Source of the DNA: Trichuris trichiura
Lineage: Eukaryota > Nematoda > Enoplea > Trichinellida > Trichuridae
Direction of reading: 5' to 3'
Assembly: GCA_037903355.1 (NCBI GenBank)
Contig: JBAJFE010000014.1
Span: 4,030,001 to 4,094,000 of the forward strand
DNA length: 64,000 bases
Below the pieces are notes generated by a model. The model saw only the letters and a list, made by a program, of their open reading frames with translations. It had not been told where the DNA came from and did no database searches. Positions within the stretch are counted from its first letter, which is position 1. Each line of letters starts with the position of its first letter. A program made the position numbers and the translations under genes. Below, one piece after another: positions 1 to 11,170 of this stretch.

Positions 1-73
1 ATCTCATAGAAGACCCTATGCTAATGGTTATTTTTAAATTCATACCAGCATACCATACTTCCTAACATTACAG

Positions 74-2244
74 GAAACCGTGGGCAACGGTGTTGGTTAT
101 TTGCATGAAGGCACAAGCGATAATGACAGGCGGATAGTGGAGCGCCTGTTCGAAGTCGGTGCCATTCAGGTTGTGATAGCAAGTCGATTGCTTTGCTATA
201 GCCTACAACTGCACAGTTACGCCGTCATCATCATGGATACGCAGTACTACAACGGTCGGCAGCACTGCTACGAAGATTATCCCGTTTTTGACGTTATTCA
301 GATGATAAGCCTGGCCAATCGACCTCATTTGGATCAGGACGGTAGGCTGTTCAATTCTGTTTGGGTTTTTTACGCTGATTTAAATTTCAGCAAGATGCAT
401 TCTTTTGTGTCAGAGTTCAAAGCGAGACTTTTTCAAAAAGTTCCTCTTTGAACCTTTACCGATCGAGGTGAGAAGGCTCTTGTAGCTTCCCTTGTTCCTA
501 CTTTTGTATTTTTCAGTCGCATCTAGACCAGTGCCTGCATGATCATTTTAATGCGGAAGTTGTGACGAGGACAATTGAGAATAAACAAGAAGCAATCGAT
601 TATCTCACCTGGACATTCCTTTATCGTCGCATGACGCAAAATCCGAACTATTACAACTTGAAAGGCGTTTCCCACCGACATTTATCTGATCACTTGTCCG
701 AGCTTGTTGAGGACACGTTGAGCGATCTGGAACGATCAAAGGTGAACACTTTCATGCGGAGTCGGAGAATTTTAGTGCTCTTAAACGTGTTGTAGTCAAA
801 AATAATGCTTCTGCTAACAATAACTTTTGGTTGTTTAAGTTTTATTTAGGCCATGTCACCACAACGAAACGCTGCTGACAGGGTGTCATGATCTAAATCC
901 TTTATTTTTTAGTGTATCAGTATTGTAGATGACATGGATTGTCACCCGTTGAATTTGGGCATCATTGCGGCCTATTACTGTATTAGCCACGCAACAGCAG
1001 AACTTTTCAGTATGTCTTTAAGTTCGAAAACGAAGGTTAGAGGACTGTTGGAGATAATTGCGAGTTCAGCTGAGTTCGACAGTATTCCAATCAGGCAAAA
1101 GGAGGACATCATTTTAGCACAGGTGTGAAAGGCAAATTATTTTCTTATTCCTACCTACCTTTAACTGTCTTTTCAGCTTAACACGAGAGTGCCGAGCAAA
1201 CTGCCGTCAGCCAAGTTTACAGATCCTCATGTCAAGGCTAATTTGTTGCTACAGGCCCATCTTAGCCGTATTCAAGTTCCGGCCGAGTTACAAGCTGACA
1301 CGAACGAAATTGTGGTTAAGGTAAATGATCAAGCAATATTTTGAAACGGTACTTGTTATACGTCGGTTATTTGTGTAGGCAGTCCGCTTGATACAGGCAT
1401 GCGTAGACGTAATCAGTTCCAATGGTTGGCTGATGCCTGCTCTTGCTGCAATGGAGTTGTCTCAGATGATTACGCAAGCAATGTGGGGTAAAGACTCTTA
1501 CCTCAAGCAGATACCTCATTTCACAGCCGATTTGATTCAGCGTTGCACCGAAAACGTAAGCTTTTTTATGAACTTGGAAAACATGAATATGTTCATTTTG
1601 TGCCTTTTAGGGTATAGAGGCCGTTTTTGATATTATGGATATGGAAGACGAGCAGCGAAATCAGCTGCTCAACTTTAATTCTGCCTTAATGGCAGATGTT
1701 GCTCGCTACTGCAATCGGTATCCTAACGTGGAGCTTGTTTATGAAGTGGAAGATGAGGAAAGTATCACAAGGTAGCTTCCTGTTGCTATGCGACGAATAT
1801 TTTAAACGGTGAATTTTTTTCGTTTAAGTAATCAAGTGGTCAATGTGAAGTGCACACTTCAACGTGAAGAGGAAACCAACGAGCCAGTTATGGCCCCGTA
1901 TTATCCAAAAGTACTAAAATCTGACTATGGCAGAAAACGTTCATTTACCGTGCATTTCTTTTTAGAAAAGGGATGAGGGCTGGTGGGTGGTCATTGGTCA
2001 GCCAAGTAACAATACCCTCATTTCAATTAAGCGAATCAGCTTTCAGCGGACAACTACTGTTAAGTTGGATTTCCTTGCTCCTGAACCTGGCACTCATTCG
2101 TATACTATGTTCCTGATGTCGGATGCATACATGGGCTGCGATCAGGAATACAAATTTTCGATTGACGTCCATTCAAGTTCTTCTGTCCAAGAAGAAAAGG
2201 CACTTGTACAAAGTTCACCAGCCAAGCGACGCCACGGAAACTAA
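74..2244 (+). CDS. SNRNP200: SNRNP200 / BRR2 U5 snRNP helicase, C-terminal part (5' part outside window)
   Basis: This is the last quarter of the Ski2-like RNA helicase that unwinds U4/U6 in the spliceosome. Nine exons join in frame into 540 codons plus stop: 74-341, 391-467, 517-741, 913-1122, 1177-1320, 1379-1555, 1611-1771, 1829-1910, 1966-2244. All have GT/AG borders, and all introns but one (742-912) are 49-58 bp. The protein follows human BRR2 (about residues 1595-2136) closely, with landmarks such as [67 protein letters not shown]. It covers the end of the second helicase cassette, where motif VI reads QMISLANRP, the degenerate form expected of the inactive cassette, and then the C-terminal Sec63 unit. 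The human Asp/Glu tail is replaced by a Ser/Lys-rich end. The gene's start lies left of position 1. Confidence 0.97.
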
Positions 2245-3680
2245 GCTATTTTATAGCCGTTTTGTTATGAATATGTTAAGTGTTGTGGTGAACGTACTAT
2301 GGTGTACTATCGACTAAAAAGTACAGGAAGCCCTCATTGTTTACGGTTGTTGGTTACAGGACTTGCCGCGTATGAGCAGGTCCCTTGCGCAAAGTGTAGA
2401 ATCATTTGTAAACAGTTTGCATGCTTTCTCATGAACACTACAAATAGACGTGAAATCGCTCATAGTTACTAGTGTCAATTAGTGCTAAAAAAGTAGCCAG
2501 ATGAAGAACATATTAAAGAAAATAATGACGTAACAACAATCCGAAAATATATTAGAATGCAAATTACCTTCAGAATACGTTTTTTCAGCTGTAAGCGAAG
2601 TATGCAGTCTTTTATTGTTACGGTATTGCCACGTTATTTCAGTAAAAACAGTTTGTGCGAAGCAACGGACAACACCGAAACAGTAAAAACTGTGGCGGAT
2701 AAAGAGTGGAGGTCTTGGGACAACATCGGAAAGAGAAGAAGATGATCAAGATCAGGGAAGAAGATTTAAATCCTAGTCGCTTTAAACCAGCGAAGGTGAT
2801 GGGTTACGCAGAAACCTCACCGCTATTATTTTTGTTCGTTTGTCGCCGCCCGGGACGGTCGGCAGTGACGCTTATGCTCTTGCACGGCTGACTAAGGCTG
2901 GAGGCGAACATCAACGCTGTCCACGGTAGGACCCAACCGATCTTACCTCTGCCCAGGTCGGCTGAGTGGTAGTACTTGCTGAATAGTCGACCAACCTGAG
3001 CGGTGGACTCGTTTTTTATCCACTGAAGACAGGCAAAGACAATGCCTGAAAGCTCTGGTTAGTAATAAAAGTTTTTTTGAAGAATGGGGTTAATTACCGT
3101 GTACGCTGGGTTTATTGTCTTACACAATTTGCTTGGCACCATTCCGTATTCCCAGAGTTTACGTTTGTTTACTGTTTCGGTTAAGTATTAATGTCCCTTT
3201 GTGACTGTGCTTTAATATTTGAAAATTGTGATGTAGATGAATATCTGCACATCAGAGAATAGTTGCTCGCATTTTCAGATTGCGCCATTGTTTTTGCGAT
3301 ATATTTGCACCTGCTTTACGGTTCAACCAGCGATTAGCGCGTGTTGGCGTAGCAATGACTCTGCTTTAGAATTTTGTTAACGATTACCATCTCTTGCCTC
3401 AACTCTGTGAAAAGTCGACTCTCTTTTTCTTTCCTTTCTTTCTTCGCGTCTATTGTCCACGCAGCTACAATAGAAGCATACGCGTTAGCCGCAGGGAATT
3501 GCGTGTGCTGCTCACACATTTTCTGGAAACTCGGTCTATACGGTTGCTTTTCTCCTACCTTCGCTCCAGTTTCGCCAGCGCAAATTCGGTAAGCTATATT
3601 GTGCGTCGAACGTCGTCGCTGTAAGTCTGTGATATACTTGTCTAGTTGGTTTTGAGAAGCGACTTTGCAGAGGCTCAGTC
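2245..3680. other. Intergenic stretch without recognisable gene
   Basis: I see no conserved coding signal here. Short open frames on both strands have no homology I recognise and no matching splice partners. Bases 2820-3060 are visibly richer in G and C than their surroundings and may be a repeat fragment, but I found no second copy in the window. Confidence 0.4.
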
Positions 3681-5461
3681 ATGGCTCAGGTGAGTAGGAA
3701 ATGTAGGCAGTATAGCAGCGAATATCTGCGCTTTGGTTTCGCTGTTACGCCTGGCAGGGAACAATTACTAATATGTTGTTGTGAGAGAGAGTTTTCTCAA
3801 ATGAAACTATGAAGCCGTCCAGGATGAAACGCCATTTAAAGAGGCGGCACCCGAACATGAGTAACAAAGACGTGTCCCACTACCGGGCTCTGAAGGAAAA
3901 GGTAATGAAGACGAGAACACCGAACAGTATGATACCCTTTCTTTCAAAAGCAGATCGTGACGGACTTGCAGCGTCATATAGAATTTCATTGTTAATTGCG
4001 AAAGCGGGTAAACCTCATACGATTGGCGAGAAGTTGATGATGCCCGGCATAGCTGAAGTTCTGGAAAGCGTGCTTTAACAAAACGCACATGATGTTACCA
4101 GGAAGATACCACTGAGCAATGATACCGTGTTCAGAGACGAATCGATGCAATGACTAAGAACACTGAAGAAACGCTCTGGTGCATGCTCAGAGAGAGGGAA
4201 TTCTCGTTGCAGTTGGATGAATCCACATTGCCTGGAAATGAACGCTCTTACTGGCCTACGTCCGATTTATAAAAGAAGAACGGTTTGTAGAAGAATTATT
4301 GTTTTTGAAAGAATTGAGTGCAGATAGAATGGGTGAGTCTATCATTCAAGTAGTGGAGGAATTCTTTATGGAAAAAGCAACTCCCCTTCAGAACATGATA
4401 ACCGTTGCAACAGATGGTGCACCAGCTATGCTCGGCTGTCAGCGGAAATTCATATTGTATCTAAAAGTCATGGTTCCCAACGTGCTGTGCATCCATTGTG
4501 TGTTGCATCGGCAGCATCTCGTAGCCCGTCGTTTGTGCCTACGTTTGAATGAATCCCTTCGGTATATCGTCAACGCGGTAAACACACTCAAAAGTAATCC
4601 ACTCAGTTACAGACTTATTCGACCTCTATGTGACGAAAATAACGAGGACTTCGATCGTCTACTTCTGCACGCAGAAGTAACATAGCTATCAAATGGTGCC
4701 TGCCTGTCGAAGTTTTTCGTCCTGTACAAAACCGTTCTTCAATTTTTTGAACAGGAGGACGCTTCGCTGAGCGAGAACCTGTGTAATCAGAAAGCGGACA
4801 TCACATACTTAGCAGACTTGTATTTTAAGTTTAATGAGATGAATAAGCAGCTCCAAGCAGACGGCTCGAACCTAATTAAGACAAAATCTGTTATCTCTGC
4901 GTTCATGTCAAAGCTGCTTTCCTTCAAGCGCAACTTTGCAAGGGGCGAGTTGTCCCAGTTTCAAAGTCTCGCCCAAGTGGGAAACGAAGGTGGGACTTCT
5001 GAAGCGGGTGTCGAATTGTACTGTGAGCATCTCCAAGCGCTGCACGACGATTTCACACGTCGTTTTCGGGACATTTTGTCTGTAGCAATCCCAGACTGGG
5101 TGATCAGTCCGCTAACAAATTTAGACGACGAAGAGATTTCGCTGCAAGAAGAGCTCCTAGAGTTGCAGTCAAACGTGGAGTTGAAGGCCAGGTTGCCACA
5201 GGGTTATCAGCAGTTTTGGCTGCAGAAAAAAATCCTGGAGTTGTACCCCGGCGTACAGGATGTGGTAAAAAAAGTTACTGGTTTGTCTTTCTTCATTGAC
5301 TCTAGTCGAGCACGTGTTTAGAATCGTTACGGATTTAGTGACAAAGAAACGCAGTCGGTTGCAAGTAGTCAGACGCAGCGATCTGGTTCTGCGAGTTACC
5401 TCGATCGAGCCCAACATCAACAGGCTAGTTCAATCGCATCTGGGCGAGCCAAGCAGCTCTC
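3681..5461 (+). pseudogene. Decayed hAT transposase of the ZBED5/SCAND3 type
   Basis: The pieces read in order as a BED-finger hAT transposase. From the ATG at 3681 comes an N-terminal stretch (SSEYLRFGFAV), then a frameshift near 3800 into a frame with MKPSRMKRHLKRRHP, the BED-finger end with its His-His pair. The core follows at 4299-4682, with the conserved VATDGAPAM and CIHCVLHRQHL motifs, and then 4818-5321 with NEMNKQLQ. After one more frame change there is a C-terminal stretch at 5322-5461 (RIVTDLVTKKRSRLQVVRRSDL, SIEPNIN). Stops and frameshifts separate the blocks and part of the C-terminal dimerisation region is missing, so the copy cannot be active. The family's proteins sometimes become domesticated host genes, but the damage here argues against that. 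Confidence 0.85.
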
Positions 5462-5544
5462 GTTGACTTCTCGAAAAACAGTTTGCAGAAATACATCTGT
5501 GCAGCTGTAGTTGACCTTCTAGCGTTGCAACCATTTTAGCCAAT

Positions 5545-5608
5545 CAGTGCGCTCAAAGTTGGCCAATCAGAATAGGGGGCCCAAACGGCCTTCCGCTTGA
5601 GAACACTG
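5545..5608. repeat. Likely right end of the hAT element
   Basis: The stretch holds CCAATCAGAATAGGGGG and ends in CTTGAGAACACTG, the reverse complement of the CAGTG-TTCTCAA type of hAT terminus. The same arrangement (ACTAATCAGAATTGGGGG, then TTTGAGAAACACTG) closes the hAT MITE at 21685-22158, so this is probably the right terminus of the relic at 3681-5461. I could not find the matching left end or an 8-bp target duplication. Confidence 0.5.
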
Positions 5609-5610
5609 TC

Positions 5611-5925
5611 CTAGATGTTCGCTGATGTCACTTCTGAGGACGCCAGAGAATCCTTCCTCGCCAATTTCCCTAGGATGTTCCGAATATTTGTGACTTCTGC
5701 GTCAATGGAAGGGAAGCTTCTAAAGCCAATGACCGCACCATCCCATAATGGCCTCCAGCATGCATTAAGGGTCCGTAGTTTTGTGGCCCGCACTGCCTTT
5801 GCAATAAGCATGACTGCGTCTGAAATCGTGAAACTCTTCCATAGGTCTGAAGCGTTGAACTGCGGATTAGCATTCGGGACCAACCTTGTTCTGTCTTTAG
5901 CGATGATGGTTGTGCAAGCATTACT
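5611..5925 (-). pseudogene. Tigger/jerky-like transposase C-terminal fragment
   Basis: The minus strand of 5611-5883 reads DLWKSFTISDAVMLIAKAV, then LNACWRPLW and GFRSFPSIDAEVTNI. This is the segment found after the DDE domain of pogo/Tigger (jerky-like) transposases, where a conserved Trp pair lies in a TxNACWRxLW context. Only this fragment is present, and the upstream DDE part is not recognisable. A pogo-type terminus lies at 6088-6133, in the right orientation to be the start of the same deleted element. Confidence 0.6.
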
Positions 5926-5929
5926 TTAA

Positions 5930-7218
5930 GGTTAGTTCGTCCAAAGACGGGGCAGGGGAGTCAGACAGTATTGAACAACATCTGGTTTTACTGAAAAAAG
6001 CTGTCCATGTCCAGATGACCCCTTGTCACAATTAATAAGAATTAATTTCAGAATCTAAGAATAGGCAAGAATCAATCGTACGAATCAATCGACTATGAGG
6101 GCCAACTAAGGCGGAATAACCGAGGTTTTACTGTGCTTTAATGAAACTGTAAACTGACTTGGTCAGTCATATGAGTAGGCAGTTTTGTGGTGTCGTTCAA
6201 GACGTTGAACTAATGGGAACAGAGCGCATCGTCTTCTTCCTGAAAATCCCCTTTCTTTTTCAGTCGTCCTTTTTTATAACAATCCAACCTGTACCTTCTA
6301 CCAAAGCTTCCTGTGCATCCCAATAAATCGTCATTGCTTCAGGGCAGCTTACTGGCGAAGGTTTTCCTGTTTTTCTTCTTCTTATTCTTCTTAGTACAAG
6401 ATACTGCAGCCCGTTTCCCATTTTATTTACGCGATTTCTTTCTGAAAACGACAAGCACGCAGAGAGATTATGTGTTACGAAACAATTATTGTGCTTAGGC
6501 AGATGAAGTTCGATACTTGTTATGCAGTCATTGTTCTATCTGGAGCATAAATCATTGGCTCTTACTGATCTGCTCCAAGCTCTGCAAACGGGTGGCCGAT
6601 AAGGCTGCCGCCGGGTTCTCTTTTATTCGTTTATCAGCTGACTTCCGTAGCTCAAGTGAAGCATTGCAATTTACTTTTAGTCTGGTAACTATACACCTGC
6701 ACATGCGTACATAATAGTACTAAAAGCGATGAAAGCATATGATTCCTTTCCAACCCTTGAGAACATAGTCAGTCAAACTCTCAGTTCAGCTCACTGAAGA
6801 CTCCATTTGCACACCTGCTTCCAAAACGCTGGAGAGAATTATTTCAAAACAGAAATTAGCTGGAGTATTTGCTCTTCTTTCAAAACCGCTTGGCTTAACG
6901 TTTGCAACCTGTCCTTTTTCGCCGACTGTATCTAGCACCGGTAGAAACTTTACTTATTATGAACTAGTAGTAATAAATAACAGAACATCGATTATGCTGA
7001 TGGACGGTCGTTCACAACTTAAGCTTTTTGCAAGAGAATTTATTTTTCCTGTTCACACCACGGAGTGAACCTTTATCAGTTATTAACATTTCATTGTTTC
7101 CACGTTTCATCAAACTTATTTGCACTCTTGAAACAATCTGTTTGAATTAGCAAAGCTCAGACCTGTTGTACGATGCTTATATATCGCTGCATTGCATTCA
7201 AAAGATCAATGTAATGAA
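5930..7218. other. Intergenic stretch, nothing else recognised
   Basis: Apart from the terminus at 6088-6133 I see no gene, RNA or repeat that I can name. The short open frames have no similarity to known families and no paired splice sites. Confidence 0.4.
6088..6133 (-). repeat. Pogo/Tigger-type terminal sequence
   Basis: Read on the minus strand from 6133, the sequence begins CAGTAAAACCTCGGTTATTC, the well-known kind of Tigger/pogo inverted terminus. It probably marks the 5' end of the deleted element whose transposase fragment lies at 5611-5925. I did not find a clean partner terminus to the left. Confidence 0.55.
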
Positions 7219-8335
7219 ATGACTACTGATGTGAAGCTACTTTTCGCCATATTACTCCTATTTCTGTATCTGCGAAATTCCTTTCAAGTGAGATAAACTT
7301 TTGCAGATAATGCACCATACCCGTTTAAAGTCAATTGCGAAATCTTTCGTTATAATCTTATATTAGACGTGAGGGTAAGTTACCACTGCGCATCGCTTAA
7401 TTTTTTTGTTGTGCTCCAACTGTCACCTGACTAGATAATTACGGTCAGTTTATTGCTTTACCGTAACTTTGTTGTGTATCCTAAACCAGCCCATTTTCGA
7501 TGCCCGATTCATCTGTCTTAATGCCGGAGGTTTGTCTATGCAACTAGGGCGAAACGCCTATCTGATACAAAGGTTTACTAAAACAGAACTTCGAAACTTT
7601 CTCACTCCGTTTTCAGCATTTAATTTTTCAACGCATCTATACAACCACCAAAAAGTGGGTAAGGAAGGGTGCAGTTCTAATCTCGCCAGTCTTTAACCGT
7701 CGTCGACCACACCCACCCAAAAACATTGAATATAATAGTGCAACCTAAATTAAACGCTGAAAACGTAACCAGAGAGCTCTAAATGCTTCGTTTCTTTCCT
7801 CTTAGGTTAAGCTTTTGTATGAAATTTTGTCTCATCATGTAAATAATATCGTTTGTTACGTTTCGTACACTCAATTTTTTAAAAATATGCTGAAAACACA
7901 AATTACGTCAATGCGGCTGGTTTTGGTCATTTACTGCCTCTTAAATGTTTGTCGCAAAAATTTCAGAATCCAATTGCTGTCAGCTATGAATCAAGCAGCG
8001 ATAGCTCTTCATCTTCTGAAGAGGAAGTCGCTGATGTTCTGACTGCTTATGGGATAAATGCCACAAAAGAACTGAAGTCTCTGATAGTTCAGTACAAGAA
8101 AACAGGAAGAAATTGTACGATTCAGTGTAAGAAATATGAAAAGCAGTTGAGAAGGAAAGTTAATGAGACATCCATACCTGACTGGAAAACTGAAATGGCT
8201 TACCTACATTCATTGTATGAACAGTACGTCAACTGCGGAAAGAACTGTATGAAAATAAATGTAAGTATCCACTTTTCGTTCGTCTTTATACTCATATACT
8301 TGCCACAAAAACAGAAACCACTATGCCCCACTTAA
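7219..8335 (+). CDS. Small putative secreted protein with twin CX3C motifs
   Basis: Three exons join in phase 0: 7219-7287, 7967-8260 and 8315-8335, giving 127 residues. Borders are CAA/gtgaga, tttcag/AAT, AAT/gtaagt and acaaaaacag/AAA. Exon 1 encodes MTTDVKLLFAILLLFLYL, a good signal-peptide core. Exon 2 starts with an acidic serine tract (SSSDSSSSSEEE) and then a Lys/Glu/Tyr-rich, probably helical region with CTIQC and, 35 residues on, CGKNC. The end is KPLCPT and stop. Two CX3C motifs on facing helices are the pattern of alpha-hairpinins and of small TIM chaperones, but the spacer is longer than usual in either. The second intron is exactly 54 bp and stop-free in frame. I do not recognise the family. 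Secretion and fold are inference; the splice sites and frame are read directly. Confidence 0.6.
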
Positions 8336-9486
8336 CAGTTAATGAAAACTTGAAAGTCTGTCCTCTGGTCGAAGATACTGCTTTCACATGTTTATTTGAA
8401 TGGAATTTCACCATACTGAGGAATTAGCTAAGTGTGAAAGGTTGACGTTTTCGTAAAGTCCTTTTCGATTGTGCTTTGGCTAAAGTTATCAGGATTGCAG
8501 ATAGCTAAGACCGTTGCACCATACCCTTCAAGACGTCAGCGCTGACTGAACAAGGATGGTGAGAAAAAAGATGAGAATATCCGCCAATCCGCATGTGCAC
8601 ATTTTTATACACCGTAATAACCAGCTCATCGGGGGTTTCATAAACAGGTAGTCAAGGAAAGGTGGGTTAATTTTGCCGTTTTTCAGCTGTGAAAATTACT
8701 TTTCTAAAAAATCTGTTGTTAAAGAACGCCAAGAACAGGCTGCTTTTCCATTTACCGTTATGGCTGGATGTCATCAACGTAGCTTTTGACAAACAGTATG
8801 GCCAGCTCCCCGTTTATGCAAATTACTTTACCTTCTAAGTGTCTCATGAAGACCTCTGCAACGCAGGAAAAAACAGATTTCTCATTAGAATTCCACTTCT
8901 TTTTAGCATAATTGTTCTTAGAAATGGAAAATGTTTTTACCTGTCATATGAATCGAAGAAAGTTTCACTATACAGAGACGATTAAGCTTCGTTCATTCTG
9001 TGAGGCTAACGCCAGTGGAAAAAGCCCTACCCAATAAATTCAATGTGTAAATTATTGGAGCGTTAGTGAGCATTTCCACGGCACTGTAACTCTCTAGTGT
9101 ATCACTGGCAGTAGGATAAAGACGATAGATCTCTTTTTCACCCACTGTTAACGGTGGAGTTTGAAAAGCTCAAGATCTTTAGCCTCATGCACAAGAAGCT
9201 GGAAAATACCAAGTACGCTATTTCACATTTGTTTGAAGGATCTGAGGGAAGGAACACATACAGTCGGTTTTCCAAAACGAACAGCTTTTCTGTCAAACAA
9301 ACAAATTTGTCCTGCGGTAGAACACCGTTACCCTTGTCAGCTTTTTAGGTCAATCTGGTTAGGATGTGATCTTTATTTCTTCTCTATTTGGAAATCTGAT
9401 TTCAAGAAATCTGGCTCCACTTTAAAACGATAGTTCAGTGTAAAGCTGAAAACCGTCGCTTTCGCCTAACGGCCATTGACACATTA
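8336..9486. other. Intergenic stretch, nothing recognised
   Basis: No conserved coding signal. The open frames at about 9154-9433 have no similarity I recognise; they may be decayed upstream parts of the Penelope relic that starts to be readable near 9600. Confidence 0.4.
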
Positions 9487-10540
9487 GTGAACTGGAATGT
9501 AAACTACTTGTGCACCATACTGTTCCATTGGCTCACACACCGAACTTATTGGATAAAACTTTTTCTACTAACGTTAACGTTAAACGACGAACCAGACTTA
9601 AGCTTTCCCATACGAAGACTTACTTCATTGTTTTTGGGGGTTCTGTTTCCGGAAAAAGTTTCAAGAGCAAAAATTCTAATGGGAAGTCTACTTTCTCTGC
9701 GTCTTCCAGTGGACTTCACGGAACATACGGAAGATCAAGTGACTTTCAGACTTGACGACGAGATGGTTTCACAGGTCTTCAAATGTTACGTTGATGACAT
9801 CTCCGCCGTCATAGAAAATGAGAAAGGAACCTTAAAAATCGGTTCCTTGAAAAAATAGCTTTTACAATTAAAAATAGGCAAAAGCTTCTTTTCCTTGACC
9901 GCCTAACTACGATGCCGCCTGATGGGTTGGCGATTTCGATATACAGCAGATCTACACATTTTGTTGGGTATACCCATTTTTCTTCTCATCCAAGTTCAGT
10001 CAACAGTGGCATCATAAAATGTATGGAGTACTGGACCTTACCTATCCACAATACCGATGCTCCAGAACTTAAATTGAATTACATTAGCAAAAACACTTCA
10101 CGGAAATGATCATCCTTCACGCTTAGTTATTCCAATGATAAGTAAAATGTTGAGCCAAGGGACCTGTGGTACTAGCATTTCCGATCAGAGATAAAACTTG
10201 CTGTCCCGAACTTCTTGCGCCTTAGATGAAATGATCTGAAATTTATAGAAGACCGTGAATTTTAGTGCTTGATCGAACAGTTCAAGAAGTTCATGTTCAA
10301 TTTCTAGAAAAGGTGCAGAGCTTACTGCGTATCAGATGCCCAGACGTAGTCTATGAGGTCAATCATGATTGTACGAAGCATTGCATTGTTGAAACAGTTA
10401 ATACGCTAAATCACGAGTTCCAAGAGCATTTGAAATATTTGCAATTGTTTCAACATAGCAAAAAGCAGTCTATAAGGAACTTAAATGATGTACAAGGGAC
10501 AAGTCACTATCCTGTGCCCCGAATGATGAAAAATCATTAG
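9487..10540 (+). pseudogene. Ancient Penelope-like element relic (RT and GIY-YIG remnants)
   Basis: This region aligns with the fresher Penelope copies in the window. The frame 9487-9855 has MGSLLS and, exactly 36 residues on, YVDDISAVI; the copy at 40.8 kb has MGSPLS and YVDDIYVII at the same spacing. A second frame (9859-10106) has LLFLDRL, PDGLAISIYSRSTH and THFSSHP, matching LPFLDVL, NDGLKIKVYRKPTH and LNFSSHHP. At 10265-10540 VVYEVNHDC and VETVNTLNHEFQEHLKYL match VYAVECSC and GETGNTLEHR-QH-KKL of the GIY-YIG endonuclease, with the YIG lost. Frames are shifted between blocks and divergence is strong, so this is an old insertion of a different subfamily. No terminal repeat or hammerhead motif is visible. 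Confidence 0.75.
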
Positions 10541-10860
10541 AAACTTCTACGGTTGCTGAACATACTTCAGGAATGGATAGGCGCTGTGCAACTTCATGTC
10601 CTACGTAGAGAACCACAAGTTTCCTCATCGATGGTCAGGCATACCTGCCTTATATTTAAGAAAGAATAGCGCAAGCAAACGAGCGATATGAAAGTTACTG
10701 TACTTCGAAACAGGGTCGCATATTGCACGGGCTGTTGTCGGCTAAGAGTAATAATGATGCCCTTCACCATCCAGACGGGTTTCTTGGTTTTCAGCTTTCA
10801 GGAATTAGAATTTTGCGTCAAGAAAGGTGAGTTGTGATCGAAAACGAGACCTAATCGTAA
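10541..10860. other. Gap between Penelope relic and LTR element
   Basis: Nothing recognisable. The last bases (10861-10865, GCATA) are the left target-site duplication of the LTR retrotransposon. Confidence 0.4.
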
Positions 10861-10865
10861 GCATA

Positions 10866-11156
10866 TGTAAAAAACCCAGTGGCAAGCTCACACAGAAATA
10901 CGTTACCAAACCCTTTACTTTCGACACGACAGCTTGCACACCATACAGCCGACCGGCAGCAAGCACAAACGAACAACGACGTTCTCTCTTTGCCTGACCT
11001 GCGCGTTAGTCAGATCACTGGCACAGAGCCAAGGATCAGCGGCTGGCGCTCGCGTCCGGCGGCGTCGCAAATGTTTACGCTCCTGCCTGAGCGATACGCC
11101 CTCGCGAACGCCTGGCGCCCGCTTTGGGCTCGCGGACGTGCGCAGGCTCCGCTACA
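10866..11156 (-). repeat. 3' LTR of the retrotransposon
   Basis: The 291-bp repeat is almost identical to the 5' LTR. The visible differences are a missing GT in the ACGTTGTCTCTC stretch and one A/G change nearby. It is preceded on the minus strand by a polypurine tract. Confidence 0.95.
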
Positions 11157-11168
11157 CTCCCCCCTGGC
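11157..11168 (-). promoter_or_regulatory. Polypurine tract for plus-strand priming
   Basis: The minus strand reads CCAGGGGGGAG directly against the TGTAGC start of the 3' LTR, the usual position and composition of a polypurine primer. It follows the pol stop almost immediately. Confidence 0.8.
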
Positions 11169-11170
11169 AC

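Noticed and set aside
2940..3010. GGCTGAGTGGTAG resembles a tRNA A box, suggesting a tRNA or SINE
   Set aside because: No B box (GGTTCGANTCC) at the right distance and no cloverleaf that I can draw.
10265..10540. Looked like a novel CX3C exon (DCTKHC) similar to the gene at 7.2-8.3 kb
   Set aside because: The block aligns with the GIY-YIG region of the Penelope copies and lies collinear behind an RT relic, so it is part of a dead element.
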